This document shows, one piece after another, positions 19,618 to 29,201 of a stretch of 64,000 nucleotides of DNA. Every line of letters begins with the position of its first letter. Positions within the stretch are counted from its first letter, which is position 1. This DNA comes from Pseudomonadota bacterium (lineage in GTDB: Bacteria > Pseudomonadota > Alphaproteobacteria > Rhodobacterales > Rhodobacteraceae), in NCBI GenBank assembly GCA_021779835.1, contig JAJXZX010000006.1, forward strand, positions 88,944-152,943, in the 5' to 3' direction. The notes beneath the pieces are model-generated. The model did no database searches and was not told the origin of the DNA. It worked only from the letters and a program-made list of their open reading frames with translations. The translations under genes and the position numbers were made by a program.

Positions 19618-20802
19618 TTATTCAGGATGGTCCTGCCGGGGGCCTTTGCGGAAGGGGGCATAGGTCGTCAGCACCTCAATCTCCTCGTCCACGGCGTTCC
19701 GCTCTGCCTCAAGATAGCGCGCGATGGCCTTGCGAAAACCAGCATCGGCGATCCAATGCAGCGAATGCACCGGCGTCGGCAGGTAGCCGCGCGCAAGTTT
19801 GTGTTCGCCCTGGGCCCCCGCCTCGACCCGTGCAAGGCCATGGGCAAGTGCGTAGTCGATCGCCTGATAATAGCACAATTCGAAATGCAAGCAGGGGTGT
19901 TCCTCAATCGAGCCCCAGTAGCGGCCATAAAGGGTATCGCGCCCGATAAAGTTGAGCGCCCCCGCGACCCATTGGCCCTGCCGTTCTGCCATGATGAGCA
20001 GGATATCGTCGCGCATAGTTGCGTGCATTTCGTCGAAAAACGCGCGGGTAAGGTAGGGTGTGCCCCATTTGCGGGCGCCGGTATCTTGGTAAAAGCGCCA
20101 GAAGGCGTCCCAGTGTTCGGGCTGGATGGCGTCGCCAGTAAGGGCATGGATGGTGCCGCCGAATCCCTGTGCTGTTTCACGCTCCTTGCGGATGGCTTTG
20201 CGTTTGCGCGAGGCAAGGCTGTCCAGAAAGGCGGGGAAGTCGCGGTATCCGGGGTTTTGCCAGTGGAACTGCTGGGTGACACGGTGCATCAGTCCCATCG
20301 CCACACCAGCGGTGGCTTCCGCCTCGGTGCAGAAAGTGATGTGGAGGGAGGACATGCCACCCTCTGCGGCAAGTTGCACGGCTGCCTGCACGAGCGCTGC
20401 CTGCCCTGCGTCAACGCTGTCAGGTCGGGTCAGGAAGCGACGACCGGTAGCCGGCGTGAAAGGCACGGCCATCTGCAATTTGGGATAGTAATGCCCGCCC
20501 GCGTTTTCGTAGGCCTGCGCCCAGTTGAAATCGAAGATGTACTCACCTTGGCTATGGCTTTTCGCGTAAAGCGGCGCAACCGCGATCACCTCGCCTGCCC
20601 GGCGCGCGACAAGCGGTCGCGAGCGCCAGCCGCTGCGTCCGCCAACCGATTTTGAGCGCTCCAGTGCCGACAAAAAGCGATACGTGGTGAAGGGGTCGAT
20701 AGGGCGGCCCGTTGCCGCTTCCGGGCAAGCGCAAGCGTCCCAATCTTTTTGCTCAATCTCGGTGACCAGAGAAAGAACGGTGATTTCGATCGTATCGGTC
20801 AT
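19618..20802 (-). CDS. COG3146 (DUF482) FemAB/GNAT-like protein
   Basis: The 394-residue protein matches the widespread COG3146 family of putative acyl or aminoacyl transferases with tandem GNAT-like folds. Features include WDACACPEAATGRPIDPFTTYRF near the start, FDFNWAQAYENAGGHYYPKLQ, SLHITFCTEAEA, DTLYGRYWGS, CLHFELCYYQAIDYAL and VEAGAQGEHKLARGYLP. The biochemical role of the family is not established. ATG 20802 is taken as the start; ATG 20814, four codons earlier, is nearly as good. It follows GDPD and RidA in one strand run. Confidence 0.82.
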   Translation of the reverse strand: MTDTIEITVLSLVTEIEQKDWDACACPEAATGRPIDPFTTYRFLSALERSKSVGGRSGWRSRPLVARRAGEVIAVAPLYAKSHSQGEYIFDFNWAQAYENAGGHYYPKLQMAVPFTPATGRRFLTRPDSVDAGQAALVQAAVQLAAEGGMSSLHITFCTEAEATAGVAMGLMHRVTQQFHWQNPGYRDFPAFLDSLASRKRKAIRKERETAQGFGGTIHALTGDAIQPEHWDAFWRFYQDTGARKWGTPYLTRAFFDEMHATMRDDILLIMAERQGQWVAGALNFIGRDTLYGRYWGSIEEHPCLHFELCYYQAIDYALAHGLARVEAGAQGEHKLARGYLPTPVHSLHWIADAGFRKAIARYLEAERNAVDEEIEVLTTYAPFRKGPRQDHPE

Positions 20803-20854
20803 CGGCAAGTCCATGCTCGGCAGCCGCGCAAAGCTGTGCCGTGCGCGGCGACGG

Positions 20855-21622
20855 TCAAGAGGGGATCGCTGCGGGATAACTCTCGAACGTAATATTTTGC
20901 GCGATCTGCCGGGCCTTAGTCTCCGCCTCGACACTGCGGATGGTCCAGCAAAGGATTGCCGCGCCAGCGGCCTTCAGCGCAGCCACGCGCGGACGGGTAA
21001 GGTCCGCCGCTTCATGGCTGATGAAGCTGGCACCGACCCGATCGTAATCTGGGATTGCAGCCAATCGCGTACGGTCGGCGGGTGGAATATCGGGCCAGTC
21101 CTGGGCCGGGTAAGAACAGGTGGTCAGCCCGCGCGGCAGGTGAGGCGACACGCGCGCGATCACCGCCATTGAGTGTGGATTGAACGACATCAGAGCAACA
21201 GGTCCACTGTAGCCCCGGAGCGTCTTCGCGACGGCTTCCTCCAACGGGCCGACATTCGTTCCGTTGGCCCCGTCCTGATCTTTGATCTCAATCAGTAACG
21301 GCACTTGCCCAGCAACCAGATCAAGCACGGCACCCAGCGTCGGAATGGTATCGGTGCTGTCCGTTAGGTGGAGTGCGCCAAGCGCCGCAGCAGTTTTATC
21401 GCGGATCGGGCCGGTCTGGTCAGTCAGGCGGTCGAGAGTGTCATCGTGAAAGACCATCGGGACGCCATCCGACGACGGCTGTACGTCAAGCTCGATGCCG
21501 TATCCCGCCGCTATGGCCGCCCTGAAAGCCGAGAGAGAATTTTCGCGGCGGCCCGCCGAGCGGTCATGGTAGCCCCGATGCGCGATCGGGGCGGTAAGGA
21601 ATGTGTCAGGCAACCTGGGCAT
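20855..21622 (-). CDS. Glycerophosphodiester phosphodiesterase
   Basis: The 255-residue TIM-barrel enzyme hydrolyses glycerophosphodiesters to glycerol-3-phosphate and an alcohol. The metal-binding HRGYHDRSAGRRENSLSAFR, IELDVQPSSDGVPMVFHDDTLDRLT and LLIEIKDQ motifs contain the catalytic His, Glu, Asp and Lys residues of the family. No signal peptide is present, so it is cytoplasmic. The start ATG shares a base with the end of the RidA gene, so the two are coupled. Confidence 0.93.
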   Translation of the reverse strand: MPRLPDTFLTAPIAHRGYHDRSAGRRENSLSAFRAAIAAGYGIELDVQPSSDGVPMVFHDDTLDRLTDQTGPIRDKTAAALGALHLTDSTDTIPTLGAVLDLVAGQVPLLIEIKDQDGANGTNVGPLEEAVAKTLRGYSGPVALMSFNPHSMAVIARVSPHLPRGLTTCSYPAQDWPDIPPADRTRLAAIPDYDRVGASFISHEAADLTRPRVAALKAAGAAILCWTIRSVEAETKARQIAQNITFESYPAAIPS

Positions 21623-22086
21623 TAGCGGACCTCGAAAATTCCCTCGATTTCGACGGCGACCCCGAAGGGAAGTGAGGCGGCGGATACAGCAGAACGCGCA
21701 TGACGGCCCGCCTCGCCGAGGACAGCAACGAGGAAGTCCGACGCGCCGTTAATCACCTTTGGCTGGTCGGTGAAATCGGGTGTCGAGTTGACGAAGCCAG
21801 TCAGCTTGATCGCTCGGACAAGATTCGCCAGATCACCTCTGCAGGCGGCGCGCACTTGTGCAAGAAGGCTGATCACGCAGCGTTTTGCAGCCTCGGATCC
21901 GTCGGCAATATTGAGATCGGCGCCGAGTTTGCCTTTGATCAATCCATTAGGACCTTGAGAAATCTGACCGGAGACATGGACAATATTGCCCACCCGGACA
22001 AAGGGAACGTAATTCGCTGCAGGTGCCGGGGCCTCTGGAAGGGTCACGCCCATTTCTGCAAGACGAGCTTCAATTGATCCAGCCAT
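21622..22086 (-). CDS. RidA (YjgF/YER057c/UK114) family protein
   Basis: The 154-residue protein has the RidA-like core: VRVGNIVHVSGQISQGPNGLIKG, AAKRCVISLLAQVRAACRGDLANLVRAIKLTGFVNS and SAVSAASLPFGVAVEIEGIFEV. RidA proteins deaminate reactive enamine/imine intermediates from PLP enzymes. This belongs to the longer subfamily often found next to GDPD and COG3146 genes, as here; its exact role is unclear. Confidence 0.9.
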   Translation of the reverse strand: MAGSIEARLAEMGVTLPEAPAPAANYVPFVRVGNIVHVSGQISQGPNGLIKGKLGADLNIADGSEAAKRCVISLLAQVRAACRGDLANLVRAIKLTGFVNSTPDFTDQPKVINGASDFLVAVLGEAGRHARSAVSAASLPFGVAVEIEGIFEVR

Positions 22087-22151
22087 CGCGCTTCTCCGGT
22101 TGTAATGTCCGGGTTAGGTTACTCGCCCGAGAGGCGGACGAAAACCCCCGA

Positions 22152-23447
22152 TCAGCTATCGTGCATCGCCTGATCGAAGTACTCCCTCAGCGGCTTGAGC
22201 AGATAGGCGAGCGGCGTATGTTCGCCGGTCTGGATAAATGCCTGCACCGGCATGCCGGGCAAGATCGCTTTGCCGTTAAGCTCGGCTGTCGCGTCCGGAC
22301 TGAGAACGATTTCCGCCCGGTAGTAAGATTGGCCGGTGCGGTCGTCCTTGAATGCATCGGCGGAAAGATCGCGCAAACGGCCGGTCAGTTCGGGCGCGGT
22401 ACGTCCGGTGAAGGCGGAGAAATGCAGGCGGACTAACTGGCCCGCAGACACTTCCTCGACGTTAACGGGTGCCACGTGGACGGTGATAAGAAGCGGGCGG
22501 TCCTGCGGAACGATGGAAAGCACGGTATCCGCGGCACGGATCACTGAGTGCGCGCGCGTAACCGCCAGCCCGTACACTATCCCGGAAATCGGGGCACGAA
22601 TTGTCAGGCGACCGATCTTCTTAGTGAGCGCCTGAAGGTGGGCTGTGAGATCCAACTCGCGGCTGGCAAGGTCGCGCAATTGGGTGATCGCGTCCTCGCG
22701 TCGCGCCGAGGTCAGTTTCGCGAGGCCGATTTCAAGTTCAATTTTCTTCGCCTCTGCCCCTGCCCGGCTGGCGAGGAGAGAGTTATACGAACCGGTAAGT
22801 TTTGCCATGTCGAGTTGAAGCGCTTGAACACGCAACGACTGGCCTAACCCTCTGTCAAACAAAGATTTCTGGTCTGAAAGATCGGTTTTGGTTAGGACGA
22901 TCTGCGCATTGATCGAGGTCAGTTGTGCGTTAAAACCGTCGATCTCGCTGCCGATCTGGTCGCGCTGTTTCTTCAGTTCGTCGGTTTGTTGTGCAAGCGA
23001 AGTCAGCCGCGCCTCAAAAAGGTGGGTTTGCCCTTCGACGAGGTCGTTTATCGTCGGATCTTGAGTGCCAGCCTGCAGAACGTCGGGGGCGAATGTGATC
23101 GCGTGCGCGCCGTCGCGTTCGGCGGTGAGTCGATCCGCATGGGCGTGGATGTCATAAAGCTGGCTTCGCATTAGGTCGGCGGACGCCCGCAAATCGGAGC
23201 CGTCAAGGACGATCAGGGCATCCCCCGCGCGCACATGTTGCCCCTCGCTAACCAGCACCTGGTCGACCAAGCCGCCGTCCGGGTGTTGGATGATCTGGCG
23301 GTTCTGTTCTACCTCGACCACGCCGGGTGCAATTATTGCGCCTGCGAGTTTTGTAGTGACGCTCCATGCACCAAAACCAAAGATCAGCGCAATGAGGCTG
23401 AGGTATCCAAGCCAAAGCGGGCCACGCGCGGACCAACGTGGGGTCAT
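22152..23447 (-). CDS. Type I secretion periplasmic adaptor (HlyD family)
   Basis: The 431-residue membrane fusion protein has one N-terminal membrane helix (LWLGYLSLIALIFGFGAWSV), a lipoyl half-motif near residues 30-80 (APGVVEVEQNRQIIQHPDGG), a long coiled coil (about 130-270), and the beta-barrel region with GMPVQAFIQTGEHTPLAYLLKPL at the end. It links the inner-membrane ABC exporter to a TolC-like outer-membrane channel, not encoded here. The start overlaps the ABC gene stop (ATGA). A likely cargo is the RTX glycanase at 38087-39943. Confidence 0.92.
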   Translation of the reverse strand: MTPRWSARGPLWLGYLSLIALIFGFGAWSVTTKLAGAIIAPGVVEVEQNRQIIQHPDGGLVDQVLVSEGQHVRAGDALIVLDGSDLRASADLMRSQLYDIHAHADRLTAERDGAHAITFAPDVLQAGTQDPTINDLVEGQTHLFEARLTSLAQQTDELKKQRDQIGSEIDGFNAQLTSINAQIVLTKTDLSDQKSLFDRGLGQSLRVQALQLDMAKLTGSYNSLLASRAGAEAKKIELEIGLAKLTSARREDAITQLRDLASRELDLTAHLQALTKKIGRLTIRAPISGIVYGLAVTRAHSVIRAADTVLSIVPQDRPLLITVHVAPVNVEEVSAGQLVRLHFSAFTGRTAPELTGRLRDLSADAFKDDRTGQSYYRAEIVLSPDATAELNGKAILPGMPVQAFIQTGEHTPLAYLLKPLREYFDQAMHDS

Positions 23448-25231
23448 GCGACACCCCCCTGATTGGCGCTACGCAGGATATCGGTGTGGTTGCGCACGAT
23501 CTCGCGAAGAACAGTGTCACGAGGGCCGAAGGCACGACGGGCGCCACCTTCAAGCAGCAACAGCTGATCGCACTCTTGAATCGCGGCGGGTCGGTGGGCC
23601 ATGACCAACACCGTCTTCCCTGCGGCTTTCATCCGACGGATTGCGGTGTTCAAAGCCTGCGACCCTTCGTTGTCGAGATTGGAGTTCGGCTCGTCCAGGA
23701 TTAGGATCAGTGGGTCGCCATACATCGCGCGGGCCAACCCGATGCGCTGGATTTGACCACCGGAGAGGCGGCCACCCCCTGCACTGATCCGGGTGTTGTA
23801 GGCATCCGGGAGCTCAAGGATCATCTCATGCGCTCCCGCGGCCTGTGCGGCGGCGACTACTGCAGCGCTATCTGGTGATTCGCTAAGACGCGCAATGTTT
23901 TCGGCGATGGTCCCATCGAACAGACTTACCCGTTGCGGCAGGTAGCCGATATAACTGGCAAGGATATCGGGATCATAGCTGTCGAGTGCCGCGCCGTCGA
24001 GCCGCACCTTGCCGCCGGCCGGTCGCCAGATGCCCGTCAGCGTGCGCGCCAGAGTTGACTTTCCCGAAGCTGAGGAGCCGATCACCCCAAGTGCGGTTCC
24101 CGGTTCTAGCCTGAACGACAACATTCGCAGCGCGGCTTGATGTTCGCCTGGCGGAATGACGGTAACATGTTGAACTTCCAGAATTGCGCGCGGCCGTGGC
24201 ATGGCAAGATGCGATTGGGCCGGTGGCGCGGCGTCCAGCAGTTCCTGTAGGCGCGACCAGCCGAGTTGACCGCGTTGCACCACCGTCCATTGGCTGATCG
24301 CCGTTTCGATCGGGGCAAGGGCGCGGCTGAGAAGGACCGAACCCGCAATCATTGCCCCCGCCGACATCATGCCACGCAATACCAGAAGCGCCCCCATTCC
24401 GAGCATTGCGGACTGAAGAAACAGCCGCAGTGTCTTTGATAGGGTGGCGAAGGCGCCGCCACGGTCACCGGCTTGCAAACTGTTGGTCTGCGCCTCAATC
24501 CGTGCGATCTGCCAGCGGTCGAACCCGGATTGGCGCATACCGAGGCTTTGCACTAGTTCCGCCTCTCCCTTAAGCTGTTCGGAGATGTGTTCAGCGTTGA
24601 AGGCGGCATATGCGGTTCGCGTTATTGGAGCGCGCGTCGCGATCTTGTTCAGCAGGGTGATGGCGATAAGCAAGCCGCCGCCGGCTACGGCCAAGAGGCC
24701 AAGATAGGGGTGGAACACGAAAATCGCCGCAACGAAAACCGGTGTCCACGGGATGTCGAACACGGCGAGCAAAACTGGGGAGGCAAGCATGTGCTGCACC
24801 GCCTCGAGGTCTCGCTGGGCGGCGCGTGCAATGGGGTCGCCGGGTTGGTCGATCAAGCGCTGCATCGTGGCGGCGAACACACGGCGGTCCATGCGATCCT
24901 GAAAGCGCGCGGCTAGGCGCGACATAACGCGACTGCGCGCGTGGTCCAAAAGTCCCATGATGAGGACGAAGAAGGCCAGAAGACCCGTCAGGGCGACCAG
25001 CGTCGGCTCTGATCCGCTGGGAATAACGCGGTCGTAGACCTGCAACATGTAGAGCGGGCCGCTGAGCATCAGGACGTTCACCACCACGCTAAATGCGATG
25101 ACAGCGGGAATCAGGGCCCAACTTTCCGTGGCGGCGGCCCAGAGTTCGGTACGTCCTGGCGCGGATATGTGTTGCAAATCTGATCCTTTCCGGCCGAAAT
25201 TGCTTCGGAAGCCTTCGCGTGGCCGATGCAA
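23444..25231 (-). CDS. Type I secretion ABC transporter, permease/ATPase (PrtD-type)
   Basis: The 595-residue protein fuses a six-helix ABC membrane domain (about residues 30-310) to an ATPase domain. The ATPase has Walker A GSSASGKSTLART, Q-loop YLPQRVSLFDGTIAENIARL, signature LSGGQIQRIGLARA and Walker B LILILDEPNSNLDNEG. There is no N-terminal peptidase domain, which fits exporters of RTX proteins with uncleaved C-terminal signals. It is the first gene of a minus-strand run with the HlyD adaptor. The N-terminal extension before the first helix makes the exact start uncertain. Confidence 0.93.
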   Translation of the reverse strand: MHRPREGFRSNFGRKGSDLQHISAPGRTELWAAATESWALIPAVIAFSVVVNVLMLSGPLYMLQVYDRVIPSGSEPTLVALTGLLAFFVLIMGLLDHARSRVMSRLAARFQDRMDRRVFAATMQRLIDQPGDPIARAAQRDLEAVQHMLASPVLLAVFDIPWTPVFVAAIFVFHPYLGLLAVAGGGLLIAITLLNKIATRAPITRTAYAAFNAEHISEQLKGEAELVQSLGMRQSGFDRWQIARIEAQTNSLQAGDRGGAFATLSKTLRLFLQSAMLGMGALLVLRGMMSAGAMIAGSVLLSRALAPIETAISQWTVVQRGQLGWSRLQELLDAAPPAQSHLAMPRPRAILEVQHVTVIPPGEHQAALRMLSFRLEPGTALGVIGSSASGKSTLARTLTGIWRPAGGKVRLDGAALDSYDPDILASYIGYLPQRVSLFDGTIAENIARLSESPDSAAVVAAAQAAGAHEMILELPDAYNTRISAGGGRLSGGQIQRIGLARAMYGDPLILILDEPNSNLDNEGSQALNTAIRRMKAAGKTVLVMAHRPAAIQECDQLLLLEGGARRAFGPRDTVLREIVRNHTDILRSANQGGVA

Positions 25232-25333
25232 AGGCCTGCGAAGCGGTTGTGTTAGGGGGGTTGCAACACTAGATCAGGGGTGCGCCGGGAAAACGCATGA
25301 GATTAGTGGCAACTCGTTTGGACATATGGCTCT

Positions 25334-26107
25334 ATGATTCGTAATATTTCGTTTCCGACTCCGGCAATTCGTACGCGCTCTGTGTCGCGCCTTCTGGCGG
25401 CGGTCGTCTTGGTCGGAACTGTTGCGTCGTGTGCCGCCCCGAATGGCAAGCAGTTCAACGATCCTTATGAAGCGCAGAACCGCGCTAACCACGCGGCCAA
25501 CATCGCGCTTGACGCCGCGCTGGTTCGCCCCGCGTCGCAGGCCTATGGGGCGGTCCTGCCGGCCCCGGTCCGGAGTGGGGTCGGTAACTTTGCGAGCAAC
25601 CTTTCGCTGCCGAGCTATGTGCTGAACGACCTCCTGCAGTTGAAGGTTGCGGATGCCGGCGCCAATACCTTGCGGTTTGCGTTCAATACCATCTTCGGTA
25701 TTGGCGGCATTTTCGATCCTGCGGGCGCACTTGGGCTGCATGAAAAGCGCAACGACTTTGGTGAAACGCTGTATGTGTGGGGCGTTCGCGAGGGTGCTTA
25801 TATTGAGGCGCCGCTTTTGGGTCCGACGACCGAGCGCGATCTTGTCGGTAAGGTCGTAGATGTCCTGGCGGATCCCGTCGGCTTAGCGGTGCCAAGCAAG
25901 CTGCGCTATGTGCCGACCGGTATGGAAATCGCCTCAAAATTGGGTGAGCGCTACAAATTTACCGGCACCTTCGACTCGATCCTTCACGACAGTGCGGATA
26001 GTTATGCGCAGGAACGCCTGCTGTTTCTTGAAAAGCGGCACTATGATCTGGGGCAGAAATCCCCTTCTGCCACTTATGACCCATATGAGGATCCCTATGG
26101 CAAATGA
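25334..26107 (+). CDS. mlaA: MlaA/VacJ family outer-membrane lipoprotein
   Basis: The 257-residue lipoprotein has a signal sequence ending in the lipobox GTVASC, then NDPYEAQNRANHAANIALD, SGVGNFASNLSLPSYVLNDLLQ, and the helical ring core FNTIFGIGGIFDPAGALG and DFGETLYVWGVREGAYI. In the Mla system, MlaA pulls misplaced phospholipid from the outer leaflet of the outer membrane and hands it to MlaC. The next gene is an MlaC-like protein overlapping by 11 bases, so the pair is coupled. The other Mla genes are not in the window. Confidence 0.93.
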   Translation: MIRNISFPTPAIRTRSVSRLLAAVVLVGTVASCAAPNGKQFNDPYEAQNRANHAANIALDAALVRPASQAYGAVLPAPVRSGVGNFASNLSLPSYVLNDLLQLKVADAGANTLRFAFNTIFGIGGIFDPAGALGLHEKRNDFGETLYVWGVREGAYIEAPLLGPTTERDLVGKVVDVLADPVGLAVPSKLRYVPTGMEIASKLGERYKFTGTFDSILHDSADSYAQERLLFLEKRHYDLGQKSPSATYDPYEDPYGK

Positions 26108-26702
26108 CATCTCGCGCCGCCACATGATCGCCGGAATGGCGTCGGGCGTCGCTTTCGTGACTTTGGCTCAGCCCGCAGCGGCGCTTGACGTGAATACCGC
26201 GCGAAAGTTGATCGACAGCCTTGTTGCCGAGATCAACCGGATCATCAACTCTGGCGAAAGCCAGCAGCAGATGTTCGTTGATTTTGAGAAGGTATTTGTA
26301 AAATACTCCGATGTTGCGGTCATCGCCCGTTCGGCATTGGGCGTCGCAGCACGCTCGGCTACGCCCGCGCAGATGCAGGCCTTCACGCAGGCGTTCCAAG
26401 GCTATATCTCGCGCAAATATGGGCGCCGGTTCCGCGAATTTATCGGTGGTAAGATCGAGGTGACCGACGCTCATCCGGTCAATGGCTTCTATGAGGTCGT
26501 ATCGACCGCGACGTTGCGCGGTGAAGCGCCGTTCGACTTGCGCTGGGATGTGTCAAGCAAGAGCGGCCGCGACCTGTTCTTTAACATCATCATTGAGGGT
26601 GTGAACCTGTTGGCGACAGAGCGCACCGAAATCGGCGCGATGCTGGATAATCATCATGGTGATATCAATGCATTGATTGCGGAGCTGAAAGTTTCTGGCT
26701 GA
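26097..26702 (+). CDS. MlaC/Ttg2D-type periplasmic phospholipid-binding protein
   Basis: The 201-residue protein has a twin-arginine-like signal (SRRHMIAGMASG) ending in PAAA, then the MlaC/Tol-Pal-associated domain: FEKVFVKYSDVAVIARSALG, ARSATPAQMQAFTQAF, YISRKYGRRFREFIGGKIEV and the C-terminal GVNLLATERTEIGAMLDN. It shuttles phospholipid between MlaA and an inner-membrane transporter. The start ATG lies inside the end of mlaA. A strong terminator follows 25 bases after the stop. Confidence 0.9.
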   Translation: MANDISRRHMIAGMASGVAFVTLAQPAAALDVNTARKLIDSLVAEINRIINSGESQQQMFVDFEKVFVKYSDVAVIARSALGVAARSATPAQMQAFTQAFQGYISRKYGRRFREFIGGKIEVTDAHPVNGFYEVVSTATLRGEAPFDLRWDVSSKSGRDLFFNIIIEGVNLLATERTEIGAMLDNHHGDINALIAELKVSG

Positions 26703-26726
26703 GGCTGACCAACACGACACGCTGCG

Positions 26727-26745
26727 GGGGCGCCATTGGCGCCCC
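26727..26745. terminator. Intrinsic terminator between mlaC-like gene and PBP gene
   Basis: GGGGCGCC, loop ATT, GGCGCCCC followed by TTT on the plus strand forms a perfect 8-bp GC stem. It ends the mla transcript and lies just beyond the end of the convergent penicillin-binding protein gene, so it may serve both. Confidence 0.75.
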
Positions 26746-26762
26746 TTTGCATTCGGGGTCGG

Positions 26763-28919
26763 TCAGTTGTTGCCGGTGAATGCGCCCATTACACTTTGCA
26801 GAACACGTTCAGCCAGCGTGCTGTTTTGGGCTCCGGACGCAGGTTGCGCCGGGGCTGACGGGTGGCCGGGATCCGGCATAATCATCGGTAGAGGGCTAAC
26901 CGGCACCCCCTTATCAACGTTAACCATTGTCGCATGCCAGATATCAGCAGGCAGGCCTCCGCCGGTGGTGCCAGTGAGTGGCGTATTGTCATCGTTGCCA
27001 AGCCAGACGCCAGTAACATAGTCAGCGGTAAAGCCGATGAACCATGCGTCACGCGCTTCCTGCGTCGTGCCGGTCTTGCCTGCCGCCTGCCTGTCGGGCA
27101 GTTTTGCGCGCACGCCCGTGCCGCTTTCGATCACTTGGTTCATCATATAGATCAGCTCTTTCGCAGAGTGTTCAGCGATTACACGCTCGCCAATGCCGCC
27201 GACCTTTCCGACCAGAGGGCTGGGGTCGCCTTTCAATGTCAGCTCTTCCAACCCATAGGGAGTGACAGACGATCCGCCATTCAGGATGCCCGCATAGGCG
27301 CCTGTCATATCTAACAACGTTACCTCGGAAACCCCGAGCGCAAGGGCGGGGCCCGCCGCAAGCTCGCTATGAACCCCAAAGTCAGAGGCAACCTTGCGAA
27401 CCGCATCGCGTCCCACCAGTTCCGAAATCTTCACCGCAGGGACGTTGAGCGATAGTTTCAGTGCGGTGGTCAGAGTGACAGTGCCTTTGTAATCACGCTC
27501 GTAATCTTTGGGCGACCAGGGGCCAGATCCTTTGATGTTGATCGTCAGGGGGGCGTCGATCACGGTGTCGTCCGGGCTCATCCCCTTGTCCAGGGCGGCC
27601 GCGTAGACAAAGGGCTTAAACGCCGATCCGGTCTGGCGCAGCGCCTGCGTCGCACGGTTGAATGCGCCGGAAACCTGTGTTTTGCGGCCGCCGATCATCG
27701 CGCGTACGGCGCCGTCAGGCGACATTACCACAACGGCGGCCTGCACCTTCGAGCCGTCCTTCAGCTTGCTTTCAAAGACGTCCCGCAACGCGCTTTCCGC
27801 GGCGGTCTGGATGCGCTGGTCGAGCGTCGTTTTGATAATCACATCCTCGGTGGTGTCCGATGTCAGAAAGCTGGGCGCGCTTTCCATGACCCAATCGGCG
27901 AAGTAACCACCAGCGCGGGCGGCGGCTGCGTCAGAAAGAACGGCCGGATGGGCATGGGCATCCTGAGCCTGCGCCAAGGTCAGATAGCCCTGTTCGGCCA
28001 TCAGATCGATGATGACGTTCGCCCGCTCTTGCGCGCGCGCAAGGTTATTTGTCGGCGCGTAGTAAGACGGTGCCTTTAGCAGCCCCGCCAGCATCGCCGC
28101 CTCTGCGGGCGTCACCTCGCTCGCATGTTTGGCAAAATAGCGTTCGGCAGCCGCCTCGAAACCGCGGGTGCCTGCACCAAGATAGGCACGGTTCAGATAC
28201 ACGGTCAGAATTTGATTCTTGGTGTATTTCAGCTCCATCGCCAGCGCATACGGCACTTCTTCAACCTTGCGCCCGAGGGTGGAGCGTCGGCAATCCGCCT
28301 CGTAATCACTTTCAGTTGGCCAGATCTTTTTATCGTAGGGGCGGCCTAGGCAAAGTATCTTGGCAGTCTGCTGTGTGATGGTGGACCCGCCGTTGCCAGA
28401 GAAGGGGCTGCGTCCGGCGCGCATGTTGATGAACATGGCGCCCAGGATGCCGCGGGGCGAAACGCCGAAGTGGTGGTAAAATCGGCGATCTTCGGTCGCG
28501 ATGATGGCGTCGCGCAGATACGGCGAGACTTTGTTGGCATTGATGTCGCCGCCGAAGGTTTCGCCGCGCCAAGCGAAGGGCGTTCCATGATCGTCTAGCA
28601 GTGTGACAGAGCCACGGGTGCGGTCGTCCAGAAGGGTTTTGACCGGTGGTAGCGTGGAGTAGAAATAGAGCGTGGCGATGCACAGGATCAGCGCGCCGAC
28701 AACGCCCAATCGCCAGCCGATACCCCAGATAATCCGGAATATGCGGTGCAGAAGCAGTGAGACGAACCGAGTAAGAATGTTGCCCTGCCGCGGAGCCTTG
28801 CGCGGGCTCCGTGGCTTGGTTGGCGGCTTGCGGCCGCCGCCGGATCTAGTCCCACTCTTCGGCGCCGACACCCGTCGGTCCGCCACCAATGGTGGCCGTT
28901 TCGGTCCGCTTCCGCTCAT
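26763..28919 (-). CDS. Class A penicillin-binding protein (PBP1A-type)
   Basis: The 718-residue bifunctional enzyme builds peptidoglycan. A basic cytoplasmic tail (1-70) precedes one membrane helix (LGVVGALILCIATLYFY). The GT51 domain has IATEDRRFYHHFGVSPRG with the catalytic glutamate and GGSTITQQTAK. The transpeptidase domain has the serine motif GSAFKPF (SxxK), SLN in KLSLNVPAV, and KTG in AGKTGTTQEARDAWF. The C-terminus is low-complexity. ATG 28919 (MSGSGPKRPP) is chosen; it is preceded by AGG, and the longer frame to 29018 lacks family character. It diverges from glnK-amtB. Confidence 0.93.
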   Translation of the reverse strand: MSGSGPKRPPLVADRRVSAPKSGTRSGGGRKPPTKPRSPRKAPRQGNILTRFVSLLLHRIFRIIWGIGWRLGVVGALILCIATLYFYSTLPPVKTLLDDRTRGSVTLLDDHGTPFAWRGETFGGDINANKVSPYLRDAIIATEDRRFYHHFGVSPRGILGAMFINMRAGRSPFSGNGGSTITQQTAKILCLGRPYDKKIWPTESDYEADCRRSTLGRKVEEVPYALAMELKYTKNQILTVYLNRAYLGAGTRGFEAAAERYFAKHASEVTPAEAAMLAGLLKAPSYYAPTNNLARAQERANVIIDLMAEQGYLTLAQAQDAHAHPAVLSDAAAARAGGYFADWVMESAPSFLTSDTTEDVIIKTTLDQRIQTAAESALRDVFESKLKDGSKVQAAVVVMSPDGAVRAMIGGRKTQVSGAFNRATQALRQTGSAFKPFVYAAALDKGMSPDDTVIDAPLTINIKGSGPWSPKDYERDYKGTVTLTTALKLSLNVPAVKISELVGRDAVRKVASDFGVHSELAAGPALALGVSEVTLLDMTGAYAGILNGGSSVTPYGLEELTLKGDPSPLVGKVGGIGERVIAEHSAKELIYMMNQVIESGTGVRAKLPDRQAAGKTGTTQEARDAWFIGFTADYVTGVWLGNDDNTPLTGTTGGGLPADIWHATMVNVDKGVPVSPLPMIMPDPGHPSAPAQPASGAQNSTLAERVLQSVMGAFTGNN

Positions 28920-29064
28920 GCCTGGTCTTGCCCGATGCCTTGTCCTGTTTGATCGCAGGATGCCTATTTTGCGGCCACCATAGCCTGAGGCGGAGCAAAT
29001 GTGGAGCGTGAAGCTCATCCGATTCGGTTCAGATACCGCTTATATTTTAATCTAAACTCCACGT

Positions 29065-29082
29065 TTGTGCAAAAATTGTGCA
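29065..29082. promoter_or_regulatory. Direct repeat upstream of glnK
   Basis: Two copies of TTGTGCA spaced by 11 bases (29065-29071 and 29076-29082) lie about 120 bases upstream of glnK, in an AT-rich stretch. The spacing of one helix turn and the position suggest binding sites for a regulator, perhaps NtrC, but they do not match a textbook NtrC palindrome. This is tentative. Confidence 0.3.
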
Positions 29083-29201
29083 TAAGCTTCGGGTTTGAGG
29101 GTCATTTGTTGCGCCCGAGATATTGTGCTGCACCTGCGAAGGCGCATTGCTTGGGCCGTGGGCACCGAACTGGGCCACCTGCCAATCGGAAGGGTAACGA
29201 C